Assembly (NCBI GenBank): GCA_903832475.1
Contig: CAILBQ010000461.1
Span: 1-57,114, forward strand
DNA from: an uncultured Acidobacteriota bacterium
GTDB taxonomy: Bacteria > Acidobacteriota > Terriglobia > Terriglobales > Acidobacteriaceae
Direction of reading: 5' to 3'
DNA length: 57,114 nucleotides
Position 1 is the first letter of the stretch. The number at the start of each line of letters is the position of its first letter. The notes beneath the pieces were generated by a model. The model had not been told where the DNA came from and ran no database searches. It was given only the letters and a program-made list of their open reading frames with translations. Made by a program: the position numbers and the translations under genes. Positions 25,291-32,988 of this stretch are shown piece by piece.

Positions 25291-27006
25291 TCAGGATTGG
25301 GTGGAGGGGAGGAGGCCGAGGGTTTGGGAGCCGTCTTCGGTTTCGTCGTCGGGGAAGCCGCCAAGGATGCCGCGCTGGGTGAGTGTGCCGATGGCGCGGA
25401 GGATCAGATAGGCGGTGATCATGGTGATCGAGGTCCAGAGGAAGGTGGCGCCGTGGGACTCGGTGTGCAGTTCGGCCTGAACGGTGGAGAGGACGAGCAG
25501 GGGAAAGAAAGCGGTGTAGGTGACCAGGGTGAGAGGGAGATTGGTGCGGCCGGGAAGGCGAGGGCTGGTGAAGGGGATGTGGGTGCGTCCGAGGAAGAAG
25601 AGATCAGGGAGGAGAAGGGTGAGGCCGGCTCCCCAGGTGGTCTGGATGGCGAGGCCCCACCAGCTCCAATGAATGGCGAGGAGGAGGGCGAGGACGACGG
25701 CGGTGATCGCGGCACAGCCGAGACGAACCCAGGTTTTCGCGGATTTGGCGGCGGGCAAGGCCATGGGGCTGGTGGGCGGCAGGTTGATGGGAAAGACCCA
25801 GCGGGCGAGCATGTCGACGGGGAAGGCGAAGGCGGTTTTGAGTCCCGCGACGAGCCAGAAGAGGAGCAGGGGGAGGAGGGCGTGGAGGCCGGTGGTGTCG
25901 AGGGCGATGGTGAGGGTGTCGGCGAGCGGGCGGGCGGGGTTGTGGGTGGTGTGGAAGGTGAGAATGCAGGTGAAGGCCATGGCTAGGCCGACTCCGGCGT
26001 AGGTGGCGATGTATGCCTGGTAGTGCGTGTTGCGGGTGATGGTCTGGGAGAGAAACTGGAAGACCGCGCGCTGCTCGGGGTGGCGGAGGAGGGTTCTGTG
26101 GAGGAGATTCGAGAAGAAATGGCGCGAGGAGCGCCGGACCGAAGATGCACCTTCGAGAGCGCGCTTTTTCTGGCGGGACCAGGCGAGGGGGTAGAGGGCG
26201 AGGGCGACAAGGAAGGCGACGGCTATTGCGATGAGAGCGATTGCAGCGAGAGATGCGGAGGCGGGAGAGGCCGCGGCGGGGTTGTTGAGATGTTCATAAA
26301 GGCCGAGGAACCAGAGCGGGGGGAAGCAGCGGGCGAGGGAGGGGCTGCCTTCGAGGAGGGACTGGAGGTGTCCGCCGACCAAGGGGAAGAGGAGCATGAG
26401 CAGGACGAGTCCGGCCATGGCGAAGCACTGCAGGAGCGGGGAGAACCAGCGCAGGATGTTATCGGGCAGGAGGGCGATGGAGAGTCCCTTGATGGCCAGC
26501 ATGCTGAAGGCGGCAAAGATGCCGGCGGTGAAGACGGCGATGGCGTGGACAGCGACGGTGTGCACGTAGTACTCGTCGCGGGTGGTGCTGAGGCCGGGGT
26601 AGAGGATGAGGGCGAAGAGGTTCGAGGCGACCAGAAAGAGGCCGAGGAAGGTAAGGAGGGCGCGGCCCTTGGCGTAGAAGAGTTCGCGGGATTTGAGGGG
26701 GAGCGGAAGCAGGATGAGGAAGTCGGCGCGGTCAGGGAAGAGCATGTCCCATTCGAAAGCAGTGATGGCGCCCATGGCGACGAAGGCATAGAGGACGAAA
26801 AAGTAGCGGTCGGCGGCGATGCCCCAGAGCGAGCGGTGCGGGTAGTGGGTCTGCAGCCAGAAAGCGGTCATGAGGCCGGGGACGGCGGTGATGATGAGGG
26901 CGCGGAGGACGGAGGTCTGAGTGTCTCCGTTGGCGGAGAGAGTGTCGTTGTCGAAGAAGCGGCGGAAGAAGTGGGCGGTGAGGATGCGAGTGGTTTGGGT
27001 GGGCAT
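25291..27006 (-). CDS. ABC-2-type transporter permease subunit
   Basis: A 571-residue membrane protein with roughly 12 hydrophobic segments (for example FFVLYAFVAMGAITAFEW, LLTFLGLFLVASNLFALIL, LVLLMLLFPLVGGHL, LAAIALIAIAVAFLVALALYP). It lies 313 bp downstream of the ATPase gene on the same strand and is the natural permease partner. The ATG at 27006 follows GTGAG and starts MPTQTTRILTAHFFRRFFDND. The frame continues upstream through repeat DNA and is not coding there. The cargo is unknown. A dispersed-repeat cluster separates the two subunit genes. Confidence 0.8.
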   Translation of the reverse strand: MPTQTTRILTAHFFRRFFDNDTLSANGDTQTSVLRALIITAVPGLMTAFWLQTHYPHRSLWGIAADRYFFVLYAFVAMGAITAFEWDMLFPDRADFLILLPLPLKSRELFYAKGRALLTFLGLFLVASNLFALILYPGLSTTRDEYYVHTVAVHAIAVFTAGIFAAFSMLAIKGLSIALLPDNILRWFSPLLQCFAMAGLVLLMLLFPLVGGHLQSLLEGSPSLARCFPPLWFLGLYEHLNNPAAASPASASLAAIALIAIAVAFLVALALYPLAWSRQKKRALEGASSVRRSSRHFFSNLLHRTLLRHPEQRAVFQFLSQTITRNTHYQAYIATYAGVGLAMAFTCILTFHTTHNPARPLADTLTIALDTTGLHALLPLLLFWLVAGLKTAFAFPVDMLARWVFPINLPPTSPMALPAAKSAKTWVRLGCAAITAVVLALLLAIHWSWWGLAIQTTWGAGLTLLLPDLFFLGRTHIPFTSPRLPGRTNLPLTLVTYTAFFPLLVLSTVQAELHTESHGATFLWTSITMITAYLILRAIGTLTQRGILGGFPDDETEDGSQTLGLLPSTQS

Positions 27007-27060
27007 GGTTTTCTCACGACTCTCTTTTTTGAATGACAAGCTGATCGACATTTGTTTGAT

Positions 27061-27098
27061 CCCATCCATCGCGCTAGGCGCGCGGATGGATGGGGCAC
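27061..27098. repeat. Intergenic hairpin repeat, family D, copy 2
   Basis: CCCATCCATCGCGC (27061-27074) pairs with CGCGGATGGATGGGG with a one-base bulge, and ends in GGGGCAC like copy 1 (6684-6722). Confidence 0.75.
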
Positions 27099-27128
27099 AA
27101 GGCGGACGCGCTTCGCGCAAAAGCAACA

Positions 27129-27293
27129 GCAGATTCCCCTGAGGGGAATGACAGAAAGTAAAGCAACGGCAAAGACAACCGCAGGGCCTTCGACTCGCTT
27201 CGACCACACCGGCGACGAAGACCTGTCGCCGGGGACCCGGCTGCGCTCGCTCAGGATGACGGCCATTTTTTGTTCGCTCGCTCAGGATGACGG
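27129..27293. repeat. Composite family B-C repeat, with internal insertion
   Basis: 27129-27180 is a family B unit (mini-hairpin ATTCCCC-TGA-GGGGAAT, GACAGAAAG, GCAA tail). 27181-27293 carries two interrupted family C ends, each finishing CTCAGGATGACGG (27251-27263 and 27279-27292). Together with the D hairpin it fills nearly the whole 313-bp gap between the ABC ATPase and permease genes; no gene is visible there. Confidence 0.7.
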
Positions 27294-27319
27294 GATCCTG
27301 ACGAGGGTCAGCCGAAAAG

Positions 27320-28093
27320 CTAGGGGCTTGCAGTTTGCATGACGGAGATCAGGTCGCGGGCGACTTGTTCGGTGTCGGTCTGCTGGACGAGCTGGGCGAA
27401 GACGCTTTCGAGGTCGGGGAGTTTCATGTAGTTGGTGAGCTTGGCGGGTGGGGCGTCGGCTACAACGTGACCTTTGGAGAGGATGATGACGCGGTCGCAA
27501 ACGCGTTCGACGACTTCCAGGACGTGGGAGATGTAGAGGACGGCTTTGCCTTCGCGGGCGAGGAGGATGAGCAAGTCCTTGAAGAGACGGGCGGTGACGG
27601 CGTCGAGGCCGGAGAGCGGTTCGTCGAAGATGAGCAACTGGGGGTCGTGCATGAGAGCGGCGGAGAGGAGGACGCGCTGCTTCATGCCCTTGGAGTAGTC
27701 GGAGATGGCCGAGTATTGGCTGGCTTCGAGGGAGAAGACCTGGAGGAGGCCGCGGGCCTTGGTCTCGATGAGCTTCTCGGGCATGCCGCGGAGACGGCCG
27801 ACGAGCTGGAGGTATTCGAGGCCGGAGAGGTGGGTGTAGACCTGGGCTTCCTCAGGCACGTAGCCGAGGTGGGCGCGGAAGGCGGGCAGGTCGTCGTGGA
27901 TGTTGCGGCCGTGGAAGAGGACTTCGCCGTCGGAGGGCTCGATCATGCCGGTAATCATCTTGACGGTGGTCGATTTGCCGGAGCCGTTGGGGCCGAGGTA
28001 GCCGAGGACTTCACCGGGGGCGAGGGTGAAGGAGACGTTCTGGACGGCGGGGATGGTGCGGTAGCGCTTGGTGAGGTTGCGGACTTCGAGCAT
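27320..28093 (-). CDS. ABC transporter ATP-binding protein
   Basis: A 257-residue ATPase of the ABC-2 exporter type. Walker A GPNGSGKST at residues 34-42, Q-loop region GYVPEEAQVY, signature YSKGMKQRV near 135, Walker B LLIFDEP near 155 with the adjacent LSGLDA D-loop, and the switch histidine in ISHVLEVVE. The ATG at 28093 has GAGG about six bases upstream. It should energise the permease encoded downstream. Its promoter region is shared with a divergent PadR gene, which makes PadR control likely. Confidence 0.93.
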   Translation of the reverse strand: MLEVRNLTKRYRTIPAVQNVSFTLAPGEVLGYLGPNGSGKSTTVKMITGMIEPSDGEVLFHGRNIHDDLPAFRAHLGYVPEEAQVYTHLSGLEYLQLVGRLRGMPEKLIETKARGLLQVFSLEASQYSAISDYSKGMKQRVLLSAALMHDPQLLIFDEPLSGLDAVTARLFKDLLILLAREGKAVLYISHVLEVVERVCDRVIILSKGHVVADAPPAKLTNYMKLPDLESVFAQLVQQTDTEQVARDLISVMQTASP

Positions 28094-28132
28094 GGGCGCC
28101 TCGTGAAACAGGGGACGGAAGCGTTCTTTACC

Positions 28133-28157
28133 CTATGTAGTACACTTTCTATGTAGT
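28133..28157. promoter_or_regulatory. Spaced direct repeat between divergent ABC and PadR genes
   Basis: CTATGTAGT occurs at 28133-28141 and again at 28149-28157, 16 bp apart. The site is 40 bp from the ABC ATPase start (28093) and 49 bp from the PadR start (28206), in a region where both promoters must lie. It is a good candidate for a PadR operator; this is inference from position. Confidence 0.55.
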
Positions 28158-28205
28158 CGTCAAGTGGGCGGCAGGAGTAGGGTGTTTGCGTATGGGATTT
28201 CTGGT

Positions 28206-28544
28206 ATGAGTTCGGGAAAGCTTTCGCACAGTGTCGCGATTCTGCTGCGGGCGTTGCGGCTGGGGTATCGCTTCGGTTTCGAGATCATGGAGGCCACCGG
28301 TCTGCCGTCGGGAACGGTGTATCCGGCGCTGCGGCGACTGGAGCGGGATGGGCTGGTGGCTTCGGCGTGGGAGGCGGAAGGGATCGCGCAGCAGGAGCAG
28401 CGGCCGGCGCGGCGGTATTACCGGCTGACGGCGGAGGGGCTGGAGGCGGAGGAGGCGGGAACGAAGCGCTATCCGCTATTGTCGCGGCTGCTGGAGGAGA
28501 AAGAGAGTTCCACGACGGACGGCAAGCTGGTGGAGGCGCCATGA
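28206..28544 (+). CDS. PadR-family transcriptional regulator
   Basis: A 112-residue PadR regulator. The winged helix-turn-helix is LSHSVAILLRALRLG, YRFGFEIMEATGLPSGTVYPALRRLERDGLVASAWE, followed by the wing RPARRYYRLTAEGLEAEE and a short C-terminal tail. The ATG at 28206 was chosen over a GTG at 28164, which would start upstream of the fold. The stop overlaps the next start in ATGA (28541-28544), showing translational coupling. It probably represses its own operon and the divergent ABC exporter. Confidence 0.92.
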   Translation: MSSGKLSHSVAILLRALRLGYRFGFEIMEATGLPSGTVYPALRRLERDGLVASAWEAEGIAQQEQRPARRYYRLTAEGLEAEEAGTKRYPLLSRLLEEKESSTTDGKLVEAP

Positions 28545-29503
28545 GAGCTGCAAACGTTGAAGCATGGATGGTGCGGGGGCTGGGGTGGGTGGTTCCGGCG
28601 GGGCGGCGCGAGGATTGGCGGCGAGAGTGGCGGGCGGAGTTGTGGCAGGTGCCCGGAGGGCCGGTCGCGGGACGAGACTTCGGGAGAGCGAGCCTGCTGC
28701 GGGGGATGATGGCCGACGCGATTTGGCTGCGGCTGGATGGATTGAGCGGGTCGCTGCTGTGGAGTGTGCGGAGGAGGTCGGCGGCCGGGTGCCTGGTGGA
28801 ACTGCTGGCGCTGAGCGTTTTGTCGGTCTGCCTGGAGTGGATGCTGGCGGGGTCGTGGCGAGGTATGGAAGCGGCGCTGTTGCGGCACTTTCTGGGATGC
28901 TTCTTGTTTGTGGGGCTGCCGGGATTGTTTGTGGCGCTGGCGACGGCGGCGCTGCGGCCGAGGAAGTGCCAGAACACGCGGATGCACGTGCACCGGCTGC
29001 TGTCGGCGGGGGTGCGGTGGAGGTTGTTCCTGGGGGTGAAGGTGTTGCTGACCGTGGCGGCAGCGTTCCTGGGATCGGCGGTTGTGGCGCTGGCTGCACG
29101 GCGGGTGATGGTGTTTGGGGCGGATTGGGTGGAGTTGCTGTCGACTTCGCTGATGCTGATTCTGAGTGTGAAATGGGCGCTGGAGAACCAGGAGCGGCGC
29201 TGCCAGCATTGTTTGCGCATGCTGAGCCGGCCGACGCGGGTGGGGATGGCTTCGCGGAACTTTTTGGAGTGGAACGGGACGGAGCTGATCTGCGCGGAAG
29301 GGCACGGGCTGCTGCATGTGACGGAGATGCATGGGAGCTGGTGCTGGTATGACGTGTGGGTGGAGCTGGATCCGACGTGGCAGGGGCTGTTCCGGCCGCA
29401 AGTGCTGCGGGGTGGATCGGGCGTGCCGCAGACGGGGTATTTTCTGCTGCCGGGCTGGCAAGCTGAGTTTGTGAATCAAGTGGGGCTGAGGAGACAGGCA
29501 TGA
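28541..29503 (+). CDS. Membrane protein with C-terminal zinc-ribbon-like motif, PadR operon
   Basis: A 320-residue protein. The N-terminus has the motif GRREDWRREWRAELW, similar to the cytoplasmic prefix of membrane proteins that travel with PadR regulators. Four hydrophobic helices follow (LVELLALSVLSVCLEWML, FLGCFLFVGLPGLFVALATAAL, LLTVAAAFLGSAVVALAAR, LLSTSLMLILSVKWAL). Then comes a cysteine/histidine module, CQHCLRML at ~227 and CAEGHGLLH ~30 residues later, that could bind zinc. It overlaps PadR and the VOC gene by four bases each (ATGA). Function unknown; sensing or modulating PadR is a guess. Confidence 0.75.
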   Translation: MRAANVEAWMVRGLGWVVPAGRREDWRREWRAELWQVPGGPVAGRDFGRASLLRGMMADAIWLRLDGLSGSLLWSVRRRSAAGCLVELLALSVLSVCLEWMLAGSWRGMEAALLRHFLGCFLFVGLPGLFVALATAALRPRKCQNTRMHVHRLLSAGVRWRLFLGVKVLLTVAAAFLGSAVVALAARRVMVFGADWVELLSTSLMLILSVKWALENQERRCQHCLRMLSRPTRVGMASRNFLEWNGTELICAEGHGLLHVTEMHGSWCWYDVWVELDPTWQGLFRPQVLRGGSGVPQTGYFLLPGWQAEFVNQVGLRRQA

Positions 29504-29916
29504 GCGACGTGGAGATTGGCGGACCGGTGGTGAAGCTGGGTGAGATTGGGCAGATTGCGATTACGGTGAAAGATCTGCAGAAGGCCAAGGCGTTTTACAA
29601 GGACGTGCTGGGACTGACGTTTTTGTTCGATGCGGGGACGATGGTGTTTTTCCAGTGTGGAGGTGTGCGGCTGCTGCTGGGATTGCCGGAAGGGAAGGTT
29701 GAGGATGCGCCGGCCAACGCGGGGATGATTTTGTATTTCAAAGTCGCCGATTTGAAAGACACGTTCGAAGCGCTGAAGGGAGCTGGCGTAGCGGTGGTGA
29801 GCGAGCCGGCCATGGTGGCGCGGATGCCGGATCATGAGCTTTGGCTGGCGGCTTTCAAGGATCCGGAAGGGAATGTGCTGGAGCTTATGAGTGAAATAAG
29901 GGCAGGAAAGAATTGA
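29500..29916 (+). CDS. VOC-family protein, PadR operon
   Basis: A 138-residue glyoxalase-fold protein. It begins GQIAITVKDLQKAKAFYKDV and closes AFKDPEGNVLELMSE, in which the final glutamate is the usual metal ligand; the first-module ligand position holds Gln rather than His (GQIAITV). MPDHELWLAAF supplies a further histidine. This fits a VOC enzyme or a ligand-binding protein. Its start overlaps the upstream membrane protein (ATGA), and its stop abuts the next gene's ATG with no gap. Confidence 0.88.
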   Translation: MSDVEIGGPVVKLGEIGQIAITVKDLQKAKAFYKDVLGLTFLFDAGTMVFFQCGGVRLLLGLPEGKVEDAPANAGMILYFKVADLKDTFEALKGAGVAVVSEPAMVARMPDHELWLAAFKDPEGNVLELMSEIRAGKN

Positions 29917-30456
29917 ATGGAGAGGCCGGCGCTGAACGCTCAGCTTTCAGCCGACGAATTTCGCCATTGGTATTGGTTGAAAGAGGAGTTGGTCGTGTTT
30001 TGCCGGCTACAGGGGTTGTCCACTTCTGGGTTGAAGCGCGAGATTGAGGGACGGGTCGCGGCCTGCCTGGCCGAAGGCCGCGTCCCATCGAGGCCACGCG
30101 GGCGCGAGTTAGTAGCCCGGCGAACCGGGAAAATGCCGGAGCGGTTCAGCATGCATTCTGTAATCGGGGAGGGCTGGCGATGTGGGCCGGCTCTAGGGAA
30201 ATTCCTTCGGAGTGAGTTGGGGGATGGATTTCGATTCAATGCCGAGGTGCGTGAGTTTATTCATCATGGAGTGGGTCGACCGCTAGGCGAGGTGGCGGGA
30301 GTGTATCGGGAGAGTGCGGGAAGAAGGCGAGCCATTCCGGAGCAGCTGGAATACAACCGGCATTTTCGCGAATACTTTCATGCAAATCCTGGCGCGACCC
30401 GGGAAGCTGCGATCGCGGCGTGGTGGAAAAAGCGAGGCAAGCGTCGCGAAGTTTAG
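29917..30456 (+). CDS. SAP-like / DUF6434-type protein, PadR operon
   Basis: A 179-residue basic protein. Residues ~20-55 (WYWLKEELVVFCRLQGLSTSGLKREIEGRVAACL) match the SAP helix-extension-helix found with DUF6434, and the rest (WRCGPALGKFLRSELGDGF, FNAEVREFIHHGVGRPLGEV) fits the accompanying C-terminal domain. SAP domains bind DNA or RNA in other proteins, which would suit the basic character, but no activity is proven for this bacterial family. The ATG directly follows the VOC stop, so it is the fourth gene of the operon. Confidence 0.75.
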   Translation: MERPALNAQLSADEFRHWYWLKEELVVFCRLQGLSTSGLKREIEGRVAACLAEGRVPSRPRGRELVARRTGKMPERFSMHSVIGEGWRCGPALGKFLRSELGDGFRFNAEVREFIHHGVGRPLGEVAGVYRESAGRRRAIPEQLEYNRHFREYFHANPGATREAAIAAWWKKRGKRREV

Positions 30457-30463
30457 GTCGAGC

Positions 30464-31060
30464 TTATTCCTGGGAACTTTCGCGGGCGGAGAGCCGTGCA
30501 AGCTGGCTGTCGATTTCGTCGAAGGCGGGCTGCATGTCGAGGCCGGTTTGGGTGGCGGCTTGTTCATAGAAGGTGCGGGCTTCGTGCCAGGAGGCGATGG
30601 CGGCTTCGGGGTGAGCGGTGGCGGCTTTGAAGAGTGCGTAACCGCGCAGGGTATTGGCCATGTCAAGCGGCTTGGTCTCAGGGTGGTCGCGGTAAATCAG
30701 GAGCGCTTCGTCGTAGTGGGCCGCGGCGGCGGGGGTGAGGTCGCCGTTTTCGCGCTGGATGTCGGCGATGTGGCGGATGGTGTGGGCCACGGCCAACGGC
30801 TGCTGGAGGGTGCGGTAAAGGTCGGCGGCTTCGCGGTGGTGCTGGAGAGCGGCGGGGATGTCGCCGAGGTCGCGCTCGATCTGGCCCAGGCCGCGGAGGG
30901 CTTCGGCGAGCTGAGGATTTTCAGGATCGGTGTCGCGATAGTGGTGGACGGCCTGGGTAAAGGCGGTTTTCGCTTCGGAGAGACGGTTCTCGCGACGGGC
31001 CTGGTAACCGGCGGCGATCAGCGATTTTGGGTCGGAGGGTGGTTCGGGAGAACGAGACAT
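30464..31060 (-). CDS. Tetratricopeptide-repeat protein
   Basis: A 198-residue soluble protein made almost entirely of TPR helices: SLIAAGYQARRENRLSEAK, ALRGLGQIERDLGDIPAAL, AVAHTIRHIADIQRENGD, AAAHYDEALLIYRDH, ANTLRGYALFKAATAHPEAA. It should be a scaffold for protein contacts; partners unknown. The ATG at 31060 was chosen because earlier residues read through a family A repeat. No signal peptide. It ends seven bases from the convergent SAP gene. Confidence 0.85.
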   Translation of the reverse strand: MSRSPEPPSDPKSLIAAGYQARRENRLSEAKTAFTQAVHHYRDTDPENPQLAEALRGLGQIERDLGDIPAALQHHREAADLYRTLQQPLAVAHTIRHIADIQRENGDLTPAAAAHYDEALLIYRDHPETKPLDMANTLRGYALFKAATAHPEAAIASWHEARTFYEQAATQTGLDMQPAFDEIDSQLARLSARESSQE

Positions 31061-31107
31061 GAGGGATTGGATGCGAGATGGGTGGTCACGGTTGAGGGGT
31101 GGTGGTG

Positions 31108-31151
31108 ATCCCACATCTCCCGCGAAAAGCTGCGGGAGATATGGGGCACCC
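31108..31151. repeat. Intergenic hairpin repeat, family A, copy 3
   Basis: Near-perfect hairpin: CCCACATCTCCCGC and GCGGGAGATATGGGG, ending GCACCC. This is the best-preserved copy. Confidence 0.8.
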
Positions 31152-31180
31152 AGTTTACGGTGAGACACCGAATGCGGCGA

Positions 31181-32776
31181 CTATTTTGGGGTGGTGCAGG
31201 TGAAATTGGTGGCGTTGTTGATGTCGCCGGAGCCCTTGTAGGTGGCTGCTTCCGGATAGGGACAGAGGGGGCGGGTCATGGTGACGTGGGTGGTTGAGCC
31301 GGTGCCGGCGTACTTGGTGGCGATGATTTCGCTGGGGGCGGTGCCTTGCTCGACCCACTGTTCGAGGGCGGCGTAGAGGTTGTGCTGAGGGTCTTTCAGG
31401 GGGAAGAGGGGGCTGTCTCCAAACTGGCCGAAGCTGTCAGGGCCGGGGCCTTCGCCACAGTGCTGGACGCCGGGTGCCATGTAGAGGCGGAGCGAGGCAT
31501 TGGTCTGCTGCTGGCCAGTGACGCTGATGACCTGGTTGAAATAGTTCACGGTGTTGAGGGCGGAGATGGCGGGGTCGTTCCAACCGTGGTAAAGGATGAG
31601 CTTGCCGCGGCTGAGGAAGGGCTTCAGGTTTGGGTCGGTGGAGTCGAGGGCGGTAGCGGTTTTTTGCACGGCCGCCTGGAGGCCGGCGTCAACGGTGAAG
31701 GAGGTGTAGGTCCAGTTGGGATTGGAATAGACCATATCGGTGAAGAAGCCGGTGCCGAAGGCGTACATGGCGCTTTTGCCAGGGGCATCGCCGGTGATCC
31801 ACGAACCCCAGCCATTGTTGCCTAGTTCAGCGCCGGGAAGCAGGCCGGGGAAGACGAGTTGGCCGGTGGTTTCGTAGGTACCGGCGTAGAGCTTTTTGAG
31901 GGCGGCGGCCTGGGGCGCGGTGAGGCACTGGTCGGTATCGGTGGATTTGCAGAGCAGGGTGGAAGGGTTGAAGCGGCAAGTGCGCGGGTCGTTGAGGATG
32001 CCATCAGCGACGCCGTCCAGCTTATCGCAGGCGGCGAGCACGGCTGACTGGATGGCGGGCAGTTTGGCGGCGGGGATGTAGCTGGAGCCGCTTAGTTCCT
32101 GGACGCCGTTGACGGCGGCGGTAAGCAGGTGAGACCAGTTATTCGCAGGGGCGCCGGCGAGGATGCCATCGTAGTCGTCGGGGTAGCGCTGAGCTTCCAT
32201 GAGGGCTTCGCGGCCACCGTCGGAGCAGGCGGCGAAGTAGGAGCGGGTGGGGGCCTTGTCGTAGAACCTCGCGGTCAGGGTGCGGGCGGTCTGCGTCATT
32301 TCGTGGATGGCGCGGTAGCCGAAGTCGATGATCTTTTCAGGATGGTGGAGAGCCCAGGTCGCGTCGATGCCGCTGCCAACGTGGCCGGTGTCGGTGCCGG
32401 CGCTGGCGTAGCCGAGCGAGACGGCGACGGCAAGATTATCGAAGTCGATGACGCCGGCGAAGCCTCCGTTACCCTGTCCGCGGAACTTGCCATTCCAGGC
32501 GGCGACAGGCATCCACAGCTCGACCTTGATGTCGGAGTCGGAGGAGGGGATGAGCTGGGCGGTGACGCGGCAGAAGGCAGGCAGCTGCTTGTAGAACGGT
32601 GCGTCGTTGGTGGTTTCGGGAGGGGGGAAGGCACCGGCTTCGACGATGGCTGCGGAGAGGATCTTTACGTTGGTCAGGGAGGCTTTGGCGAGAGCGGAGC
32701 AGGATTGGGGAGAGGGCTGGGCCAAGGCGGCGGTGATGCCCAGGACAAGCATGGCGGAGGCGATTCGCTTGAGCAT
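31181..32776 (-). CDS. Secreted tannase/feruloyl esterase family protein
   Basis: A 531-residue alpha/beta hydrolase of the tannase/feruloyl esterase family (Pfam Tannase). The ATG at 32776 has AGGAAGAA upstream and gives a signal peptide (LKRIASAMLVLGITAALAQ). The family's cysteine-serine pair is at 184-185 in AACSDGGREAL; the aspartate is in YHGWNDPAIS and the histidine-cysteine pair in GVQHC, which matches the CS-D-HC arrangement in which a disulfide holds the triad. Several other cysteine pairs are present (CDKLDGV, CRFNPSTLLC). It should split aromatic esters from plant material outside the cytoplasm. Confidence 0.92.
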   Translation of the reverse strand: MLKRIASAMLVLGITAALAQPSPQSCSALAKASLTNVKILSAAIVEAGAFPPPETTNDAPFYKQLPAFCRVTAQLIPSSDSDIKVELWMPVAAWNGKFRGQGNGGFAGVIDFDNLAVAVSLGYASAGTDTGHVGSGIDATWALHHPEKIIDFGYRAIHEMTQTARTLTARFYDKAPTRSYFAACSDGGREALMEAQRYPDDYDGILAGAPANNWSHLLTAAVNGVQELSGSSYIPAAKLPAIQSAVLAACDKLDGVADGILNDPRTCRFNPSTLLCKSTDTDQCLTAPQAAALKKLYAGTYETTGQLVFPGLLPGAELGNNGWGSWITGDAPGKSAMYAFGTGFFTDMVYSNPNWTYTSFTVDAGLQAAVQKTATALDSTDPNLKPFLSRGKLILYHGWNDPAISALNTVNYFNQVISVTGQQQTNASLRLYMAPGVQHCGEGPGPDSFGQFGDSPLFPLKDPQHNLYAALEQWVEQGTAPSEIIATKYAGTGSTTHVTMTRPLCPYPEAATYKGSGDINNATNFTCTTPK

Positions 32777-32888
32777 TGGTTTCTTCCTAACTGGAGTCAG
32801 GAAGAGGATATCGCGATTCTGCACAATCGAGAGCGGGAGTTATCGGAGTGGGGTTTGGCCGGAAAGTGGGTCGTGATTCGATCGTCCT

Positions 32889-32931
32889 ATCCCACATCTC
32901 CCGCGCAGCGCTGCGGGAAATGTGGGGCACA
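32889..32931. repeat. Intergenic hairpin repeat, family A, copy 4
   Basis: CCCACATCTCCCGCGC and GCTGCGGGAAATGTGGGGCAC form a hairpin of the same type as at 31108. Confidence 0.8.
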
Positions 32932-32946
32932 CGGTTTCCCGTCGAA

Positions 32947-32984
32947 GGCAACCGCAGATCCTCAGCTGCGCTCAGGATGACAGC
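32947..32984. repeat. Intergenic repeat, family C, copy 3
   Basis: GGCAACCGCAGATCC then CTCAGCTGCGCTCAGG and ATGACAG. It follows a family A hairpin directly, just before the stop of the VWA gene. Confidence 0.75.
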
Positions 32985-32988
32985 TTTT

